A stretch of DNA of 64,000 bases. Origin: Epithemia pelagica (lineage: Eukaryota > Bacillariophyta > Bacillariophyceae > Surirellales > Surirellaceae). The position numbers and the translations under genes were made by a program. Within the stretch, counting starts at the first letter, position 1, and the number at the start of each line of letters is the position of its first letter. The stretch covers positions 2,728,001 through 2,792,000 of the forward strand of contig OX337234.1 in NCBI GenBank assembly GCA_946965045.2. Direction: 5' to 3'. The notes under the pieces are model-generated. The model made no database searches, was not told the DNA's origin, and worked only from the letters and a program-made list of their open reading frames with translations. Below are positions 40,237 to 49,402 of the stretch, piece by piece.

Positions 40237-42270
40237 CTACTTGTCATTCACAGGTCCCCAAAGCAAACCAGAAGGGCCACTGGGAGGCGCACTTCCCATA
40301 CGTGTCTTTAGGGAACCAATCTGCCCCTGGACAAGTTCTGAGATTGCACCGGATACTTTTCGGAGCGACTCCAAGTCCTGGACAGTTTCTGAGATTTCAA
40401 CGGATACTTTTCGGAGCGACTCCAAGTCCAGCAAAACAATTTCCAACTCGTTGCTGTCGGTTCGGCGACATCCGATATGTTGCCAACGCACCTCATTGTA
40501 AACATATCCTTTCCTCAAAAACTCCAGCAGCTTCTTCACGACTTTGTCAAGAACGCTTGAGCGATTATCCAGAGGCACTGGAGCAAAAACTGGCATTTTC
40601 AACACGTTTTGTGCATTGAGCAACACATGTTCAACTTGATCTTTGTAGTCCGCTTGCAGGTCTCTCCAACGCTGCACTTCATCTTCAACCTTTTTCCTGG
40701 TTTCCTCAAGATGTTGGGTACGCTTCTTTTCACGGTCTTTGGCGTTGAAAGGCGTCTCCGCATCAACGTTACCCAGATAAAACTTGAGAGCACAAGCTTT
40801 GCCGTCGTCATCCACACCCAGATAAACTCGGGCGTTCCTACCCTGACCAATCTCTCGTACAAGGCAATATCTTTTAGCCATAAGAAGAGGAGGGATCATG
40901 TAATCAATAAACATATTTTTCACCTTCGCCCATTTCAACGTGTCTTCTTCCACGCAAGGGTGAAGCCCATCGAGCTCGGATCCTTGTATGGGCCAAATCT
41001 CTTCCGCGTGGCTCGCTGTCTTCTGCTGGAGAGAGACAAGACCGCAGGCGATAGACAATGTTATACCCTGCATCATATTTCTGAGAGTGAATGGTGCGGA
41101 GTAAACAACTTCTGGGCGAGCGATAGTGATCGTCGGTGATAAATTGCGTTTCCGAATGTTCTTCCGACTGCCGCGCGTCGTCCTTTCCTCCTTCCACAAG
41201 CGTGGGATATCCCTGGAGTCTTGAAAGGCGCGTTTACCTGGGGACGTCTCGAGTTTTTTGTTATTTTTCTGTTCTTCCACTTCGTCTCCAATGACATCGC
41301 CTAAGTTCGCACCAGAGTTGATCAGCTCTACACCCTTTTGAACAATTTTCTGGTACTTCGAGCTTGACGTATTTCCACCACCGTCATCTTCCTGCCAGTC
41401 CTCTGTTTCATTTAAACTCTCTGGCTTCAAGCGACATAAGCAAGCCTCCCGGTAGGATGACAAGAGAACAAACGGCTGGGGGTTTCCTAGCCGATACTGT
41501 GCCACGAGGTAATCAGCAACTTGCCCCGCAATATGCCTGGATTCGAACAAGTTCTCACCGGGCATCTTGACTTCAATAATCAAAATGATGCCCTTTTTCG
41601 GGTGCAGCACCACAATCAAATCCGGTCGCAAGGAGAAAAGGCTCATCTCCTTGAACAGAGAGCAAGAGTCGAAGTATCCCAGCGATCGCAGACACATTTT
41701 CACCACATCTTGTACGTAGTCACAGACTGTCGCCTCGTTGTGGTAGGAGAGAATTTTTTTACCATCTTCCACAATGAGTTTATGATTGGTCACGAAAGAC
41801 TTGAGTTTGGAGCCATCTTTGTCCGTCAACGTGATGTCAAAAGTAAGATCGTGCGATGTAACAAATTTTGGGTCGACGGAACTTTCCGCTTGACGACTAT
41901 GGTCTTCGTGCGGGAGGAGGTCGTTGTCCTGAGGCATGTCAGGGATTCCATTGAAGTCTTTGATCATCTGATGAATGCTCCCTTGATCATCTAGGCGTTG
42001 CTTCTCCTCTTTTAGGCGTTGCTTCTCCTCTTTTAGGCGTTGAATCTCCTGATCCTTCGCTTTCTCCTGATCCTTCGCTTTTATTAGGAGGCGTTGAATC
42101 TCCTGATCCTTCGCTTTCTCCTGATCCTTCGCTTTTATTAGGAGGCGTTGATTCTCCTGATCCCTTGCTTTTAGGCGTTGAATCTCCGCTTTTGAATCCT
42201 CTAGCATTTGTTCCAAGTTCATTCCACCAGAGTTGATGTTGTCGTTGATGTCGCTGTTACTGGTAGACAT
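40237..42270 (-). CDS. Crinkler-like PD-(D/E)XK nuclease-kinase fusion
   Basis: This 677-residue protein has a coiled coil at 18-95, which includes an 18-residue unit (LLIKAKDQEKAKDQEIQR) present twice. Residues about 140-285 form a PD-(D/E)XK nuclease-like domain: RPDLIV (Asp217) and IIEVKMPG (Glu233, Lys235), with the later AGQVADYLVAQYR helix typical of the fold. A linker follows, then a protein-kinase-like domain with VREIGQGRNARVYLG (470-484) and CALKFYL (Lys496). The catalytic loop reads NEVRWQHIG at 592-600, where related kinases have HGDLRxPN, so His and the catalytic Asp are replaced by Asn and Glu. LLDLES (Asp615) is the metal-binding Asp position. It may be a weak or dead kinase with an intact nuclease. 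Nuclease plus kinase is the architecture described for Crinkler-type effectors. It is divergent from the first kinase gene, with 669 bp between starts. Confidence 0.75.
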   Translation of the reverse strand: MSTSNSDINDNINSGGMNLEQMLEDSKAEIQRLKARDQENQRLLIKAKDQEKAKDQEIQRLLIKAKDQEKAKDQEIQRLKEEKQRLKEEKQRLDDQGSIHQMIKDFNGIPDMPQDNDLLPHEDHSRQAESSVDPKFVTSHDLTFDITLTDKDGSKLKSFVTNHKLIVEDGKKILSYHNEATVCDYVQDVVKMCLRSLGYFDSCSLFKEMSLFSLRPDLIVVLHPKKGIILIIEVKMPGENLFESRHIAGQVADYLVAQYRLGNPQPFVLLSSYREACLCRLKPESLNETEDWQEDDGGGNTSSSKYQKIVQKGVELINSGANLGDVIGDEVEEQKNNKKLETSPGKRAFQDSRDIPRLWKEERTTRGSRKNIRKRNLSPTITIARPEVVYSAPFTLRNMMQGITLSIACGLVSLQQKTASHAEEIWPIQGSELDGLHPCVEEDTLKWAKVKNMFIDYMIPPLLMAKRYCLVREIGQGRNARVYLGVDDDGKACALKFYLGNVDAETPFNAKDREKKRTQHLEETRKKVEDEVQRWRDLQADYKDQVEHVLLNAQNVLKMPVFAPVPLDNRSSVLDKVVKKLLEFLRKGYVYNEVRWQHIGCRRTDSNELEIVLLDLESLRKVSVEISETVQDLESLRKVSGAISELVQGQIGSLKTRMGSAPPSGPSGLLWGPVNDK
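40338..40439 (-). repeat. 51-bp tandem repeat at the end of the nuclease-kinase gene
   Basis: GATACTTTTCGGAGCGACTC with CAAGTCC occurs twice, 51 bp apart, encoding the repeat DLESLRKVS.EISE.VQ. The duplication copies the segment right after the metal-binding Asp motif. Confidence 0.75.
42037..42144 (-). repeat. 54-bp tandem repeat in the coiled coil, two copies
   Basis: It encodes LLIKAKDQEKAKDQEIQR twice (residues 43-60 and 61-78). Shorter related units flank it on both sides. Frame is kept. Confidence 0.85.
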
Positions 42271-42939
42271 GGTGTTGTTGTTGTCGTTCTGTTACTTCGT
42301 TTGCGTGGACAGGTCGAGTGCGTCGCACGGAAAGGCATTGGGTGGAAGCGTTGCTCGTTTGCCAGAGTGTGGCACAGGTCCAAATTTGGCCCGGGCGAGA
42401 ACAGACGGTTTCCTGAGACCCGCATCGTACCGCCCCCGGTCAAGAAGGGACCGACGGACGAACGAGGAAGGGTCATCGCTCCCAAGAGTTCCAAATGCAT
42501 GTGAGACGCTTGTTGGGCCGGTCATTTCTATGACTGGACCAACAAAAGATTTGACGATTCATAAAAATCGTCGGAAAGAAGGGTTGAACGGGTCATCAAG
42601 GATCTGATCACCCATTGGTTCCGTAATTCTCTCGCGGGGATCGACCCAGCGAACACATCCTGCAGGTTGGAGCGGTCTGTGTTGTCGCGAGGTCGTCACA
42701 GTAGCTAGGAGAGGAGAGTGCTAGGATGTAGACACATGCGTTTGCCGAAAGGCCCCGCGCGTGTTTTTCATCGTTTTGGTCGCCTTTACAGTGACAAAAT
42801 TTCGACACACCCTTCGAGGGCGAAATCAATACTTGATATTAGGTAGCTATCGTCTATTTCTATTCGTCTGCGAAGAGCAAGGCAACAACACCAACACAAC
42901 AATCAATCCAGTCTTCCACCTTCAAAGAGTAGGTCCAGC
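42271..42939. promoter_or_regulatory. intergenic region between two divergent Crinkler-like genes
   Basis: It must contain both promoters if the genes are expressed. I see no open frame with family signature and no defined regulatory motif. A CA/AC-rich leader (AACACCAACACAACAATC) precedes the second gene, as also before its copy at 52.9 kb. Confidence 0.4.
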
Positions 42940-43031
42940 ATGTCTAATGTAGAGCTGAAAGCCCTTACATTCAAGGACGTCTGGGAAGCAGAAGGTACAG
43001 AGACGAGCGTTGTTGCACATTTTCAAAGTCT

Positions 43032-43036
43032 CCAAA
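43032..43036. repeat. target-site duplication CCAAA, left
   Basis: The five bases directly before the left LTR equal those directly after the right LTR (49398-49402). Confidence 0.9.
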
Positions 43037-43263
43037 TGCCAGAACTGACGATACAGTCTCTATTGAGGTCGTACGCAACAGAGACGATACTCTGATATGG
43101 TCAACCAGCGGCAGGGAAGATGTTGGAAGAGAGATGCAATGCAACAATCAAACAGTTCGGAATTATGATTTGGGAAGAGAGGCGGGACTTTATCTACCTT
43201 AGCAGCTCGACGGGCGCGCTCCAAGACTGCACATGCTATCCGTGCTACCTCATCTTCGCGACA
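43037..43263 (-). repeat. 3' LTR of copia element 1
   Basis: It is 227 bp. On the minus strand it begins TGTCGCGAAGATGAGG and ends AGTTCTGGCA. It is the same as 49171-49397. Confidence 0.92.
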
Positions 43264-43277
43264 CTCCCTCTCAGACG
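43264..43277 (-). promoter_or_regulatory. polypurine tract of copia element 1
   Basis: On the minus strand the bases directly before the 3' LTR read TCTGAGAGGGAG, the expected site for plus-strand priming. Confidence 0.7.
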
Positions 43278-43327
43278 TAGGAGAGCGCCATCATACACAA
43301 TAATTTTGCACAAGATCTTTTGGATCT

Positions 43328-46300
43328 TCACCAACCGGCCAGCATCTTTCGAGCACGTTGGAACAGAGTCTTTTCCAATCCTTTGGTAAGACAGTCTGCG
43401 ATCTGTTCTTCAGAAGCAACCTTGATCAACTGAATCTCACCCTTTGTCACATGTTCTTTGAAGAAGTGGTATTTTACAGCAATGTGCTTTGACCGTGGTG
43501 TCATCTTCGGCGTAGTCGCCAACAACAAAGCCCCGTTGTTGTCTTCGAACACTTTGGAGTGTGTTCGGCAAGGGAGAACTTTTGCTCCGAATAATTCTTT
43601 GATATCAGCTACCAGTCCTCGGAGAGGGATCAAGTCTCGCATGGCAAGGCTCAACGCGATGTATTCTGCCTCCATGGTGGAGACAGCGATTTCACTCTGC
43701 AATTTCGACACCCAATGCACTGGACAATTTGCCACCATGATCACGAAACCAGTTCTTGATTTGACACACAGTGGGTCTTGCGAATCTTCGACATTCCATT
43801 GCCCTGCAAAATCCGCATCTACGTAGCAATCAACCGTCAATTCACGCGTTGGATTGATGACCATTCCCTGGTCTTTGGTACCTTGGAGGTAACGACAAAT
43901 TCGCTTCACTGCTTGTCCGTGTGAAGCTTTTGGGTTGTGTGTAAAGCGCGCGCATTGGTGCACGGCGTAAGCGATCTCTGGTCTCGAATTTGACGCCAAG
44001 TATAACAACATCCCAACGACGGACGAATAGCTCCACTGCTTGGCGAATTCAGGGCCATCTTGGTCGGTACCGAGTGGTTTTTGACTCGCTGGAGTCTTGT
44101 CCGGGTTGCACGATTGCAATCCTGTTGCTTTGAGTACTTTATCGATGAGGCCCAACTGTTGCAGTTTTATTTGTCCGTCATCGAGTCTCTCGAACGAAAT
44201 TCCAAGGAACGCCGATACGTCTCCTTCAATTGTGAGTTCAAGATCGTCCTTCAGTGAGTCGAGTACCTTGTGAATTCGCTCTGCATCCGGCGCAGCCCAA
44301 ATGACGTCGTCGATGTACACTAAACACAAGATCTGTTTTGTTTTGTCGTAGAAGAGGCATGGGTCATACTCACTCTTCTTGAATCCTCTTTGTTCCAGGT
44401 GACCTTTCAGGTGGTCGTACCATGACAGTGGTGCTTGTCGTAGCCCGTACAAGCTCTTTCGAAGTCGTAGAACGAAGTCGCCATCCTCTGGTGGAGCAAA
44501 GTCCTTGGGTAGCTCCATGTACACTTCTTCGTCTAGAGTCGCTTGCGCAAACGCATTGGAGTAATCAGTTTGGATGGTTGTCCAGTTGAAGACAAGAGTG
44601 AGGAGTAGGACGAGACGGATCGTTGTCCATTGGACAACCGGCGCGTAAGTTTCAAAGAAGTCAACGCCATGTGTTTGTTGATCTCCTCTAACACAGAGTC
44701 TCGCTTTGAGTTTTCGAATCGATCCGTCTGGATATCGTTTACGGCGGAAGGCCCATGTGGATGGCAAGGCTTTGCGCCCTTGGGCTTTTATTATTGATCG
44801 ACGAACCAGTTCCCACGTGTCCTTTTGTTCTAACTCCGTCACTTCGTTTCCCATTGCAGCAACAAAGCCTTCTCGATCATCTCCAGTCATGGCTTCGAAG
44901 TACGAGGGCAAGTCTGGCGTTTTCTTCTTTGTGGAGGCTTGATAGACAATTGGGTCACGAAAGCCGAAAGTGTCTGATTCGACATCGGAATCGACGTATG
45001 CAAGATAAGCGGCGGACGTGGTGGCGTCGGTTACAAACGCGGCAAAACTGGCTAATGCTTGGTATCCAGCTCCTTGCGAGCCGTCGTAGCCCCAGCGGAG
45101 GGGTGCCTTGCGTTGTCGTGTCGAACGGCGAAGGGGTGTTGTGGGAGATGGTGCAGTAGGTGCCGGCGGCGGTTCCGGTTCAGGCGTTGGATTGGTAGCA
45201 TCGTCAGGCGGAGGAGCAGCGGGTGCAGGTTCGGTGGGCTCATCCGGCTGTGCTTCATCGTCGGTGGGAAGCGGTGCAGTGTCGTCTGTGTCGTCTGTCG
45301 GTGAAGGGTCTGTCTCCCTCTGATGCGACAATCCACCGTCATCGGAGGAAGGAGGGGTACGCTCCCTCTGATCGGCGAAGCGGATCTGACGGACCTGGGA
45401 GGAGCGGTCAACGTTGTCTTCATACTGGCTCATCCATTCGTCGGCCAAGGCCACCGGGTCGTCTTCGTCAAAGGCATAATGGTAGCGCGAATTTGCGAAG
45501 AGCTCCAGCCACTGGTTGGGATCAAATGGTGAGTCCTTGTCACTACCGATCACACTGGTGAACCAGTCGTCAAATACGACATGGAACTGTGGGGAAATGT
45601 GCCCAGTCCTGGTGTTGAGGACAAGCGGTACACGGGACGAATGGCGGCGCGAGAAACCGAGGAAAATCCCACGACGGGAGCGCGGCTTCCACTTTGGGAG
45701 CTTGTGACCATCCTGCAGAGTGGGTTCAAGCACGTAGCAGGGACAACCCCAAACGTGCATGTCAGCGAAGGTAGCACGCGAAACCTTTGTCCGAAGCAAC
45801 AATTCAAGGGGTGACATCATGCCTGCACTCGCCCGAGGCATGTGGTTGTGCTGGTACACAACATAATCAACGGCCATGGGCCACAAACTTGTATCGACTG
45901 CATCCGGCCAACGGATGGCAGCGTGAATCAGAATGGTTCGTACTTTGGTGAGGATAGTACCGATGGCACGCTCAGCGATGCCGTTCTGGTGATGAGCGCC
46001 GACACCGCTAAACTTGATGTTTTGCAGCCCTTGTTCGATCTCGTTGACGAAAGCTTTGGAGGCAAAGATTCCATTGTCAGACTGGTAAGCCTGAACAGTG
46101 ACACCCATATCAAACATACGCTTCTCATAGCGTTGTTTTGCAGCGATTGTTTCAGTGGCGGTGAAATTGACTAGGTGTTCCACGTGAATGTCTCCCGTTG
46201 CGTGGTCAACAAAGATGCAGCCACCGGAGTACATGCTGTCGGTGTGAGTTGCTCCGCGCGAGGAATAAAGGCGGCCCTTTTGCGTGACCGTGAAGTGGTC

Positions 46301-47593
46301 CATCGATACTCGCTGGCCAGGAAACAAATTCTCTTTCTTCAAGTTGTGTTCCTTTTCTTGCACAGAAGTTCGAGTGGAGGTGTCGGTCGGACGTCGCTTG
46401 GCTTTACCAAACTCACAGCTGGCACACTTGGGCAATTCACATTTTGCAGCTGCACGCAACAAAGGGGAGGTTCCCAATGCTCCAGTTTTCATCAAGCGTT
46501 GGATGGATGCCAAGCCTTGGTGACACAGGCGGTAATGCCACTTCATCAATTCCTTTTGCGCGGTGGTCAGATTCATATTTGCCAAGTTGGTTACGCATCC
46601 ATGGTTGACAGTTGGTGACGGTGCAAGTTTTGGTTCATTCCACATCTGACACGTTGGCAAGTTGTTGTCCTTGCTATAGCGGATGGAGGCACATTTGGAT
46701 TTCTGTTTGTGGAATTCGAATTTCGCAGCGCGGAGAACAAAACTTTCATCGGTGGCGTCGTTGTGTTGGAGATAGCTCTGCGGAGACAGCAGGCGACAAC
46801 GGGCGGCAGGTACATAATATGCCGGTGCTTCCAAGACGGTTGTTGTACCGTCGTCGAGCGTCATGGCCCATCGGACGGTGCCGGTTCCTTCGATCTCCAA
46901 ACCTTTGGCCAGGCCTTGCAACACGGATCCTTCGGACGCTGCATAGTCGACAAAATCTTCGCGGAATGGCGAGATTGTTATTGTGGCACCAGAGTCGAAG
47001 GTCACTGGAAAGGTCTTTGATGATGAAAACAACGAGGTCCAAGAAAAATAGGAGGTGTCTTTGGCTCCCTCTGTTGTTGGCTCGGCAGTGTTGGCTTCAA
47101 CGGGTGGACCGGCGGTTGGAAAGAGCGGGCGAAAATCCGGAATATCGACAGAAGGTTCAGTCATCGGAGGGATTGGGAAATCGAACGGCGTTTCCTCAAT
47201 GTCGGGCGGTGTTGTGTCTCCCTCTTGTTTCGGGCGGCGTTGATGACGGCAGCGCCAACGAACACATCCATGAAATCGGCGGTGATGAAAGCGGCTTGCA
47301 ACAATCAACGACGGGAATTTTGTGAGTGGCAATTCCAACCCAACAACCAAAGAGGACATGCTGAGCATGATCGCGGAGAGACAAAGGAACACCTTCGGTA
47401 TGATCGCCAATGGTGGAAGTCGACAGTAGTATTTTGGTCGACGAAAGCGGCGATAAGGTTTGCGAGGCCAAGCCAGTCGCCAGCCTGTGCGCCAAATGGA
47501 AAGGAATGGGCGAAGGAAGAAGAAATAGAGAAGGGGCAATGGATTCAACAATAAAAGAAAGCTCCAAATGGCGAGCAGAATCCGCCCAATGAG
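43328..47593 (-). CDS. copia element 1 pol polyprotein (PR-IN-RT-RNase H), read through from gag
   Basis: The frame continues directly from gag after one UGA and has no ATG near its start, so readthrough is the likely route. A hydrophobic stretch (LLAIWSFLLLLNPLPLLYFF) follows the stop. Protease has TFDSGATITI. The GAG-pre-integrase zinc site has H...H...CASCEFGKAKR. The integrase core has SMDHFTV, YQSDNGIF and HHQNGIAERAIG (D, D, E). RT has QTDYSNAFAQATLDEEVYME and LVYIDDVIWA. RNase H has VDCYVDADFAG and STMEAEYIAL. The length of 1407 residues is normal. A Pro/Thr-rich acidic linker separates integrase and RT. No frame damage is seen. Confidence 0.9.
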   Translation of the reverse strand, partial: LIGRILLAIWSFLLLLNPLPLLYFFFLRPFLSIWRTGWRLAWPRKPYRRFRRPKYYCRLPPLAIIPKVFLCLSAIMLSMSSLVVGLELPLTKFPSLIVASRFHHRRFHGCVRWRCRHQRRPKQEGDTTPPDIEETPFDFPIPPMTEPSVDIPDFRPLFPTAGPPVEANTAEPTTEGAKDTSYFSWTSLFSSSKTFPVTFDSGATITISPFREDFVDYAASEGSVLQGLAKGLEIEGTGTVRWAMTLDDGTTTVLEAPAYYVPAARCRLLSPQSYLQHNDATDESFVLRAAKFEFHKQKSKCASIRYSKDNNLPTCQMWNEPKLAPSPTVNHGCVTNLANMNLTTAQKELMKWHYRLCHQGLASIQRLMKTGALGTSPLLRAAAKCELPKCASCEFGKAKRRPTDTSTRTSVQEKEHNLKKENLFPGQRVSMDHFTVTQKGRLYSSRGATHTDSMYSGGCIFVDHATGDIHVEHLVNFTATETIAAKQRYEKRMFDMGVTVQAYQSDNGIFASKAFVNEIEQGLQNIKFSGVGAHHQNGIAERAIGTILTKVRTILIHAAIRWPDAVDTSLWPMAVDYVVYQHNHMPRASAGMMSPLELLLRTKVSRATFADMHVWGCPCYVLEPTLQDGHKLPKWKPRSRRGIFLGFSRRHSSRVPLVLNTRTGHISPQFHVVFDDWFTSVIGSDKDSPFDPNQWLELFANSRYHYAFDEDDPVALADEWMSQYEDNVDRSSQVRQIRFADQRERTPPSSDDGGLSHQRETDPSPTDDTDDTAPLPTDDEAQPDEPTEPAPAAPPPDDATNPTPEPEPPPAPTAPSPTTPLRRSTRQRKAPLRWGYDGSQGAGYQALASFAAFVTDATTSAAYLAYVDSDVESDTFGFRDPIVYQASTKKKTPDLPSYFEAMTGDDREGFVAAMGNEVTELEQKDTWELVRRSIIKAQGRKALPSTWAFRRKRYPDGSIRKLKARLCVRGDQQTHGVDFFETYAPVVQWTTIRLVLLLTLVFNWTTIQTDYSNAFAQATLDEEVYMELPKDFAPPEDGDFVLRLRKSLYGLRQAPLSWYDHLKGHLEQRGFKKSEYDPCLFYDKTKQILCLVYIDDVIWAAPDAERIHKVLDSLKDDLELTIEGDVSAFLGISFERLDDGQIKLQQLGLIDKVLKATGLQSCNPDKTPASQKPLGTDQDGPEFAKQWSYSSVVGMLLYLASNSRPEIAYAVHQCARFTHNPKASHGQAVKRICRYLQGTKDQGMVINPTRELTVDCYVDADFAGQWNVEDSQDPLCVKSRTGFVIMVANCPVHWVSKLQSEIAVSTMEAEYIALSLAMRDLIPLRGLVADIKELFGAKVLPCRTHSKVFEDNNGALLLATTPKMTPRSKHIAVKYHFFKEHVTKGEIQLIKVASEEQIADCLTKGLEKTLFQRARKMLAGW

Positions 47594-47596
47594 TCA
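47594..47596 (-). promoter_or_regulatory. in-frame UGA between gag and pol, candidate readthrough stop (element 1)
   Basis: The context is GAA UGA CUC. A C after the stop, and UGA-CU in particular, favours readthrough in eukaryotes. Gag and pol share one frame around it. Confidence 0.6.
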
Positions 47597-49063
47597 TTCA
47601 CTGTCTTCATCCAGGATGGATGAAGCTCCCACAAAAGCCAAAGAAGCGGCTCCTGCAATCTTCTTGTCATTCTTTGGCGGCGGCTTATAATCGTCGTCAT
47701 GGGTCGATGTACCATGGGACAAGCGCCAGAATCCACATTTTGCACACCAGTGCCATGTCTTTCCTTCGACTGTCTTGGTTTCTGATTCTCCTGCACCGGG
47801 TGGTTTTGACTTCCAGGGCGCTTTAGGAGCTTTGCTTTTCCGTTGCTTTCCATTGGTTTTGTTATCCGGATTCAGTGGGCAGTCTTTCTTCAAGTGGTCA
47901 GTCGATCCACACAGATGACACTTGCGAGTTCCACTATTGGACGAGCCACTCTTTTCGCTTTTGAGGGCTGCTGATACTTGCTTTTGAACAAGGCTGTTGA
48001 TCTCTGCACGAGTGAACGTGAGTGCTTCGGGAGCATTACCGGTGTCACCTTTCTTTCCAGTCGGTCCCCATCGTTCAGCAGTGGAAAGGAGCGTGTATTC
48101 CGCATTGGCTTCTTCTACCAAGTCTTGCACGGACACGTAATCTGGTTCAGTCGAGCGTGCGTCAATTGCGGCTTTGGACAAGCCATGGACTCTGGTAACC
48201 CATTGGTTCACGGCAGTACTTCGGGCCATAAATTTGACGCGAAACTGTTCGACTGACGACGTGCACAGCTGCTCATTCAGAATGAATGGCGCGTCACTCG
48301 GTACATTGCGGCCCAGCTCAATACACGTTTGAAGGAACTTGGTGGTAAACACCTTGACATCCTCTCCAGGTGTCTGTCGCAACTTAAGGGACTCCAGCTG
48401 TTTCTTGAGAGCCTTGATTCGTTGAAAAGATGCCGTGCGTACTTCTCGGACAACGTAGATCCAGAGGATGGGTCCGAAGCGCATTTCTCGTGGTAAGAGG
48501 GGTCGAATGCTTGTCTTCACTGTTTCATCTAACACAGCCATGATTGCTTTGAATGCAAGGTCCATATTGTTTGTGGAGTAGTCATCATACAGCGGTGTTG
48601 ACGCTGCGAGCGCATTTCTGAAGTGGGTAACAACATACGCAGGAGAGAACTCCGAATCCTCATGCAGGATATTCACCAGTTGCGTTGGATTCTGCGGGTC
48701 TGGTAAGTAGAACTCCGCATCCATTCCATGAAACTCCATATGTTCTGACACAAGCTCCGCGAACTGTTCAAGGGTCAGTTCCTTTTCGTCTCTGGTAAAC
48801 TTGCGTGTATCCGAATCACTATTGATGATGGTGGTCTTATTCTTGAGAGCTTTGTGGGCCTCAGTTGGATCTTGGAGTTGGTAACAGTATGGACTTCTCG
48901 GAACGGTCCGAGTCGTTGCTTGGAAGTTCGTATCTGTTGGTCGTCCTCCAGTCCAGGGATGGATGCCCGTCAATCCACCGAGCCGTGGTCGTGTCGGTGC
49001 AGCAACTACTCGCGGTGTAGGCGGCGGTGGAGGCCTTGGAGGCGGTGTCGTGGGCGCACTCAT
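47594..49063 (-). CDS. copia element 1 gag
   Basis: This 489-residue protein starts with a Pro-rich segment, has a helical capsid-like core at about 70-330 and carries the nucleocapsid CCHC knuckle CHLCGSTDHLKKDC. A second Cys/His cluster (WHWCAKCGFWRLSHGTSTH) follows, a feature I associate with diatom copia gag proteins. It ends in the UGA at 47596-47594, followed by CUC, and the pol frame continues in phase. It forms the virus-like particle in family members. Confidence 0.88.
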   Translation of the reverse strand: MSAPTTPPPRPPPPPTPRVVAAPTRPRLGGLTGIHPWTGGRPTDTNFQATTRTVPRSPYCYQLQDPTEAHKALKNKTTIINSDSDTRKFTRDEKELTLEQFAELVSEHMEFHGMDAEFYLPDPQNPTQLVNILHEDSEFSPAYVVTHFRNALAASTPLYDDYSTNNMDLAFKAIMAVLDETVKTSIRPLLPREMRFGPILWIYVVREVRTASFQRIKALKKQLESLKLRQTPGEDVKVFTTKFLQTCIELGRNVPSDAPFILNEQLCTSSVEQFRVKFMARSTAVNQWVTRVHGLSKAAIDARSTEPDYVSVQDLVEEANAEYTLLSTAERWGPTGKKGDTGNAPEALTFTRAEINSLVQKQVSAALKSEKSGSSNSGTRKCHLCGSTDHLKKDCPLNPDNKTNGKQRKSKAPKAPWKSKPPGAGESETKTVEGKTWHWCAKCGFWRLSHGTSTHDDDYKPPPKNDKKIAGAASLAFVGASSILDEDSE

Positions 49064-49155
49064 GGTCGATTCCTTTCTTCCAGCTTCGGCGTTTCAAAAC
49101 TTGGTTGATCCCGTTCTTGTCGTCGTTGTCTTAGCAATGCTCTTACAACTCGCTA

Positions 49156-49170
49156 CTTGGGCTCATAACC
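49156..49170 (-). promoter_or_regulatory. primer-binding site matching a tRNA-Met anticodon arm
   Basis: Directly inside the 5' LTR the plus strand reads CTTGGGCTCATAACC, which has the form of a tRNA-Met anticodon stem-loop (GGG, loop CUCAUAA, CC). Minus-strand RNA would therefore pair with a tRNA-Met 5' half cut in the anticodon region, the primer type known from Drosophila copia, rather than with a tRNA 3' end. Confidence 0.7.
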
Positions 49171-49397
49171 TGCCAGAACTGACGATACAGTCTCTATTGA
49201 GGTCGTACGCAACAGAGACGATACTCTGATATGGTCAACCAGCGGCAGGGAAGATGTTGGAAGAGAGATGCAATGCAACAATCAAACAGTTCGGAATTAT
49301 GATTTGGGAAGAGAGGCGGGACTTTATCTACCTTAGCAGCTCGACGGGCGCGCTCCAAGACTGCACATGCTATCCGTGCTACCTCATCTTCGCGACA
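49171..49397 (-). repeat. 5' LTR of copia element 1
   Basis: It is 227 bp, identical by eye to 43037-43263, and is followed by CCAAA. Confidence 0.92.
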
Positions 49398-49402
49398 CCA
49401 AA
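49398..49402. repeat. target-site duplication CCAAA, right
   Basis: It is identical to 43032-43036. Confidence 0.9.

Larger units (their letters stand above)
43037..49397 (-). mobile_element. young full-length Ty1/copia retrotransposon (CoDi-like)
   Basis: This 6361-bp element is on the minus strand with 227-bp LTRs that I read as identical over their length, TG...CA ends and CCAAA target duplication. In transcription order: 5' LTR, tRNA-Met-type primer site, gag (49063-47594), in-frame UGA, pol (47593-43328), purine tract, 3' LTR. Integrase lies before RT, as in copia. All catalytic motifs appear intact, so it is probably recent and may be active. It lies inside codon 33 of a Crinkler-like gene. 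Confidence 0.93.

Noticed and set aside
41990..42190. CRISPR-like regular repeats
   Set aside because: These are in-frame coding repeats of a Lys/Asp/Gln/Glu coiled coil, with no spacers.
49150..49170. A tRNA-Met gene
   Set aside because: Only the anticodon-arm half matches and it abuts an LTR; it is the primer-binding site.
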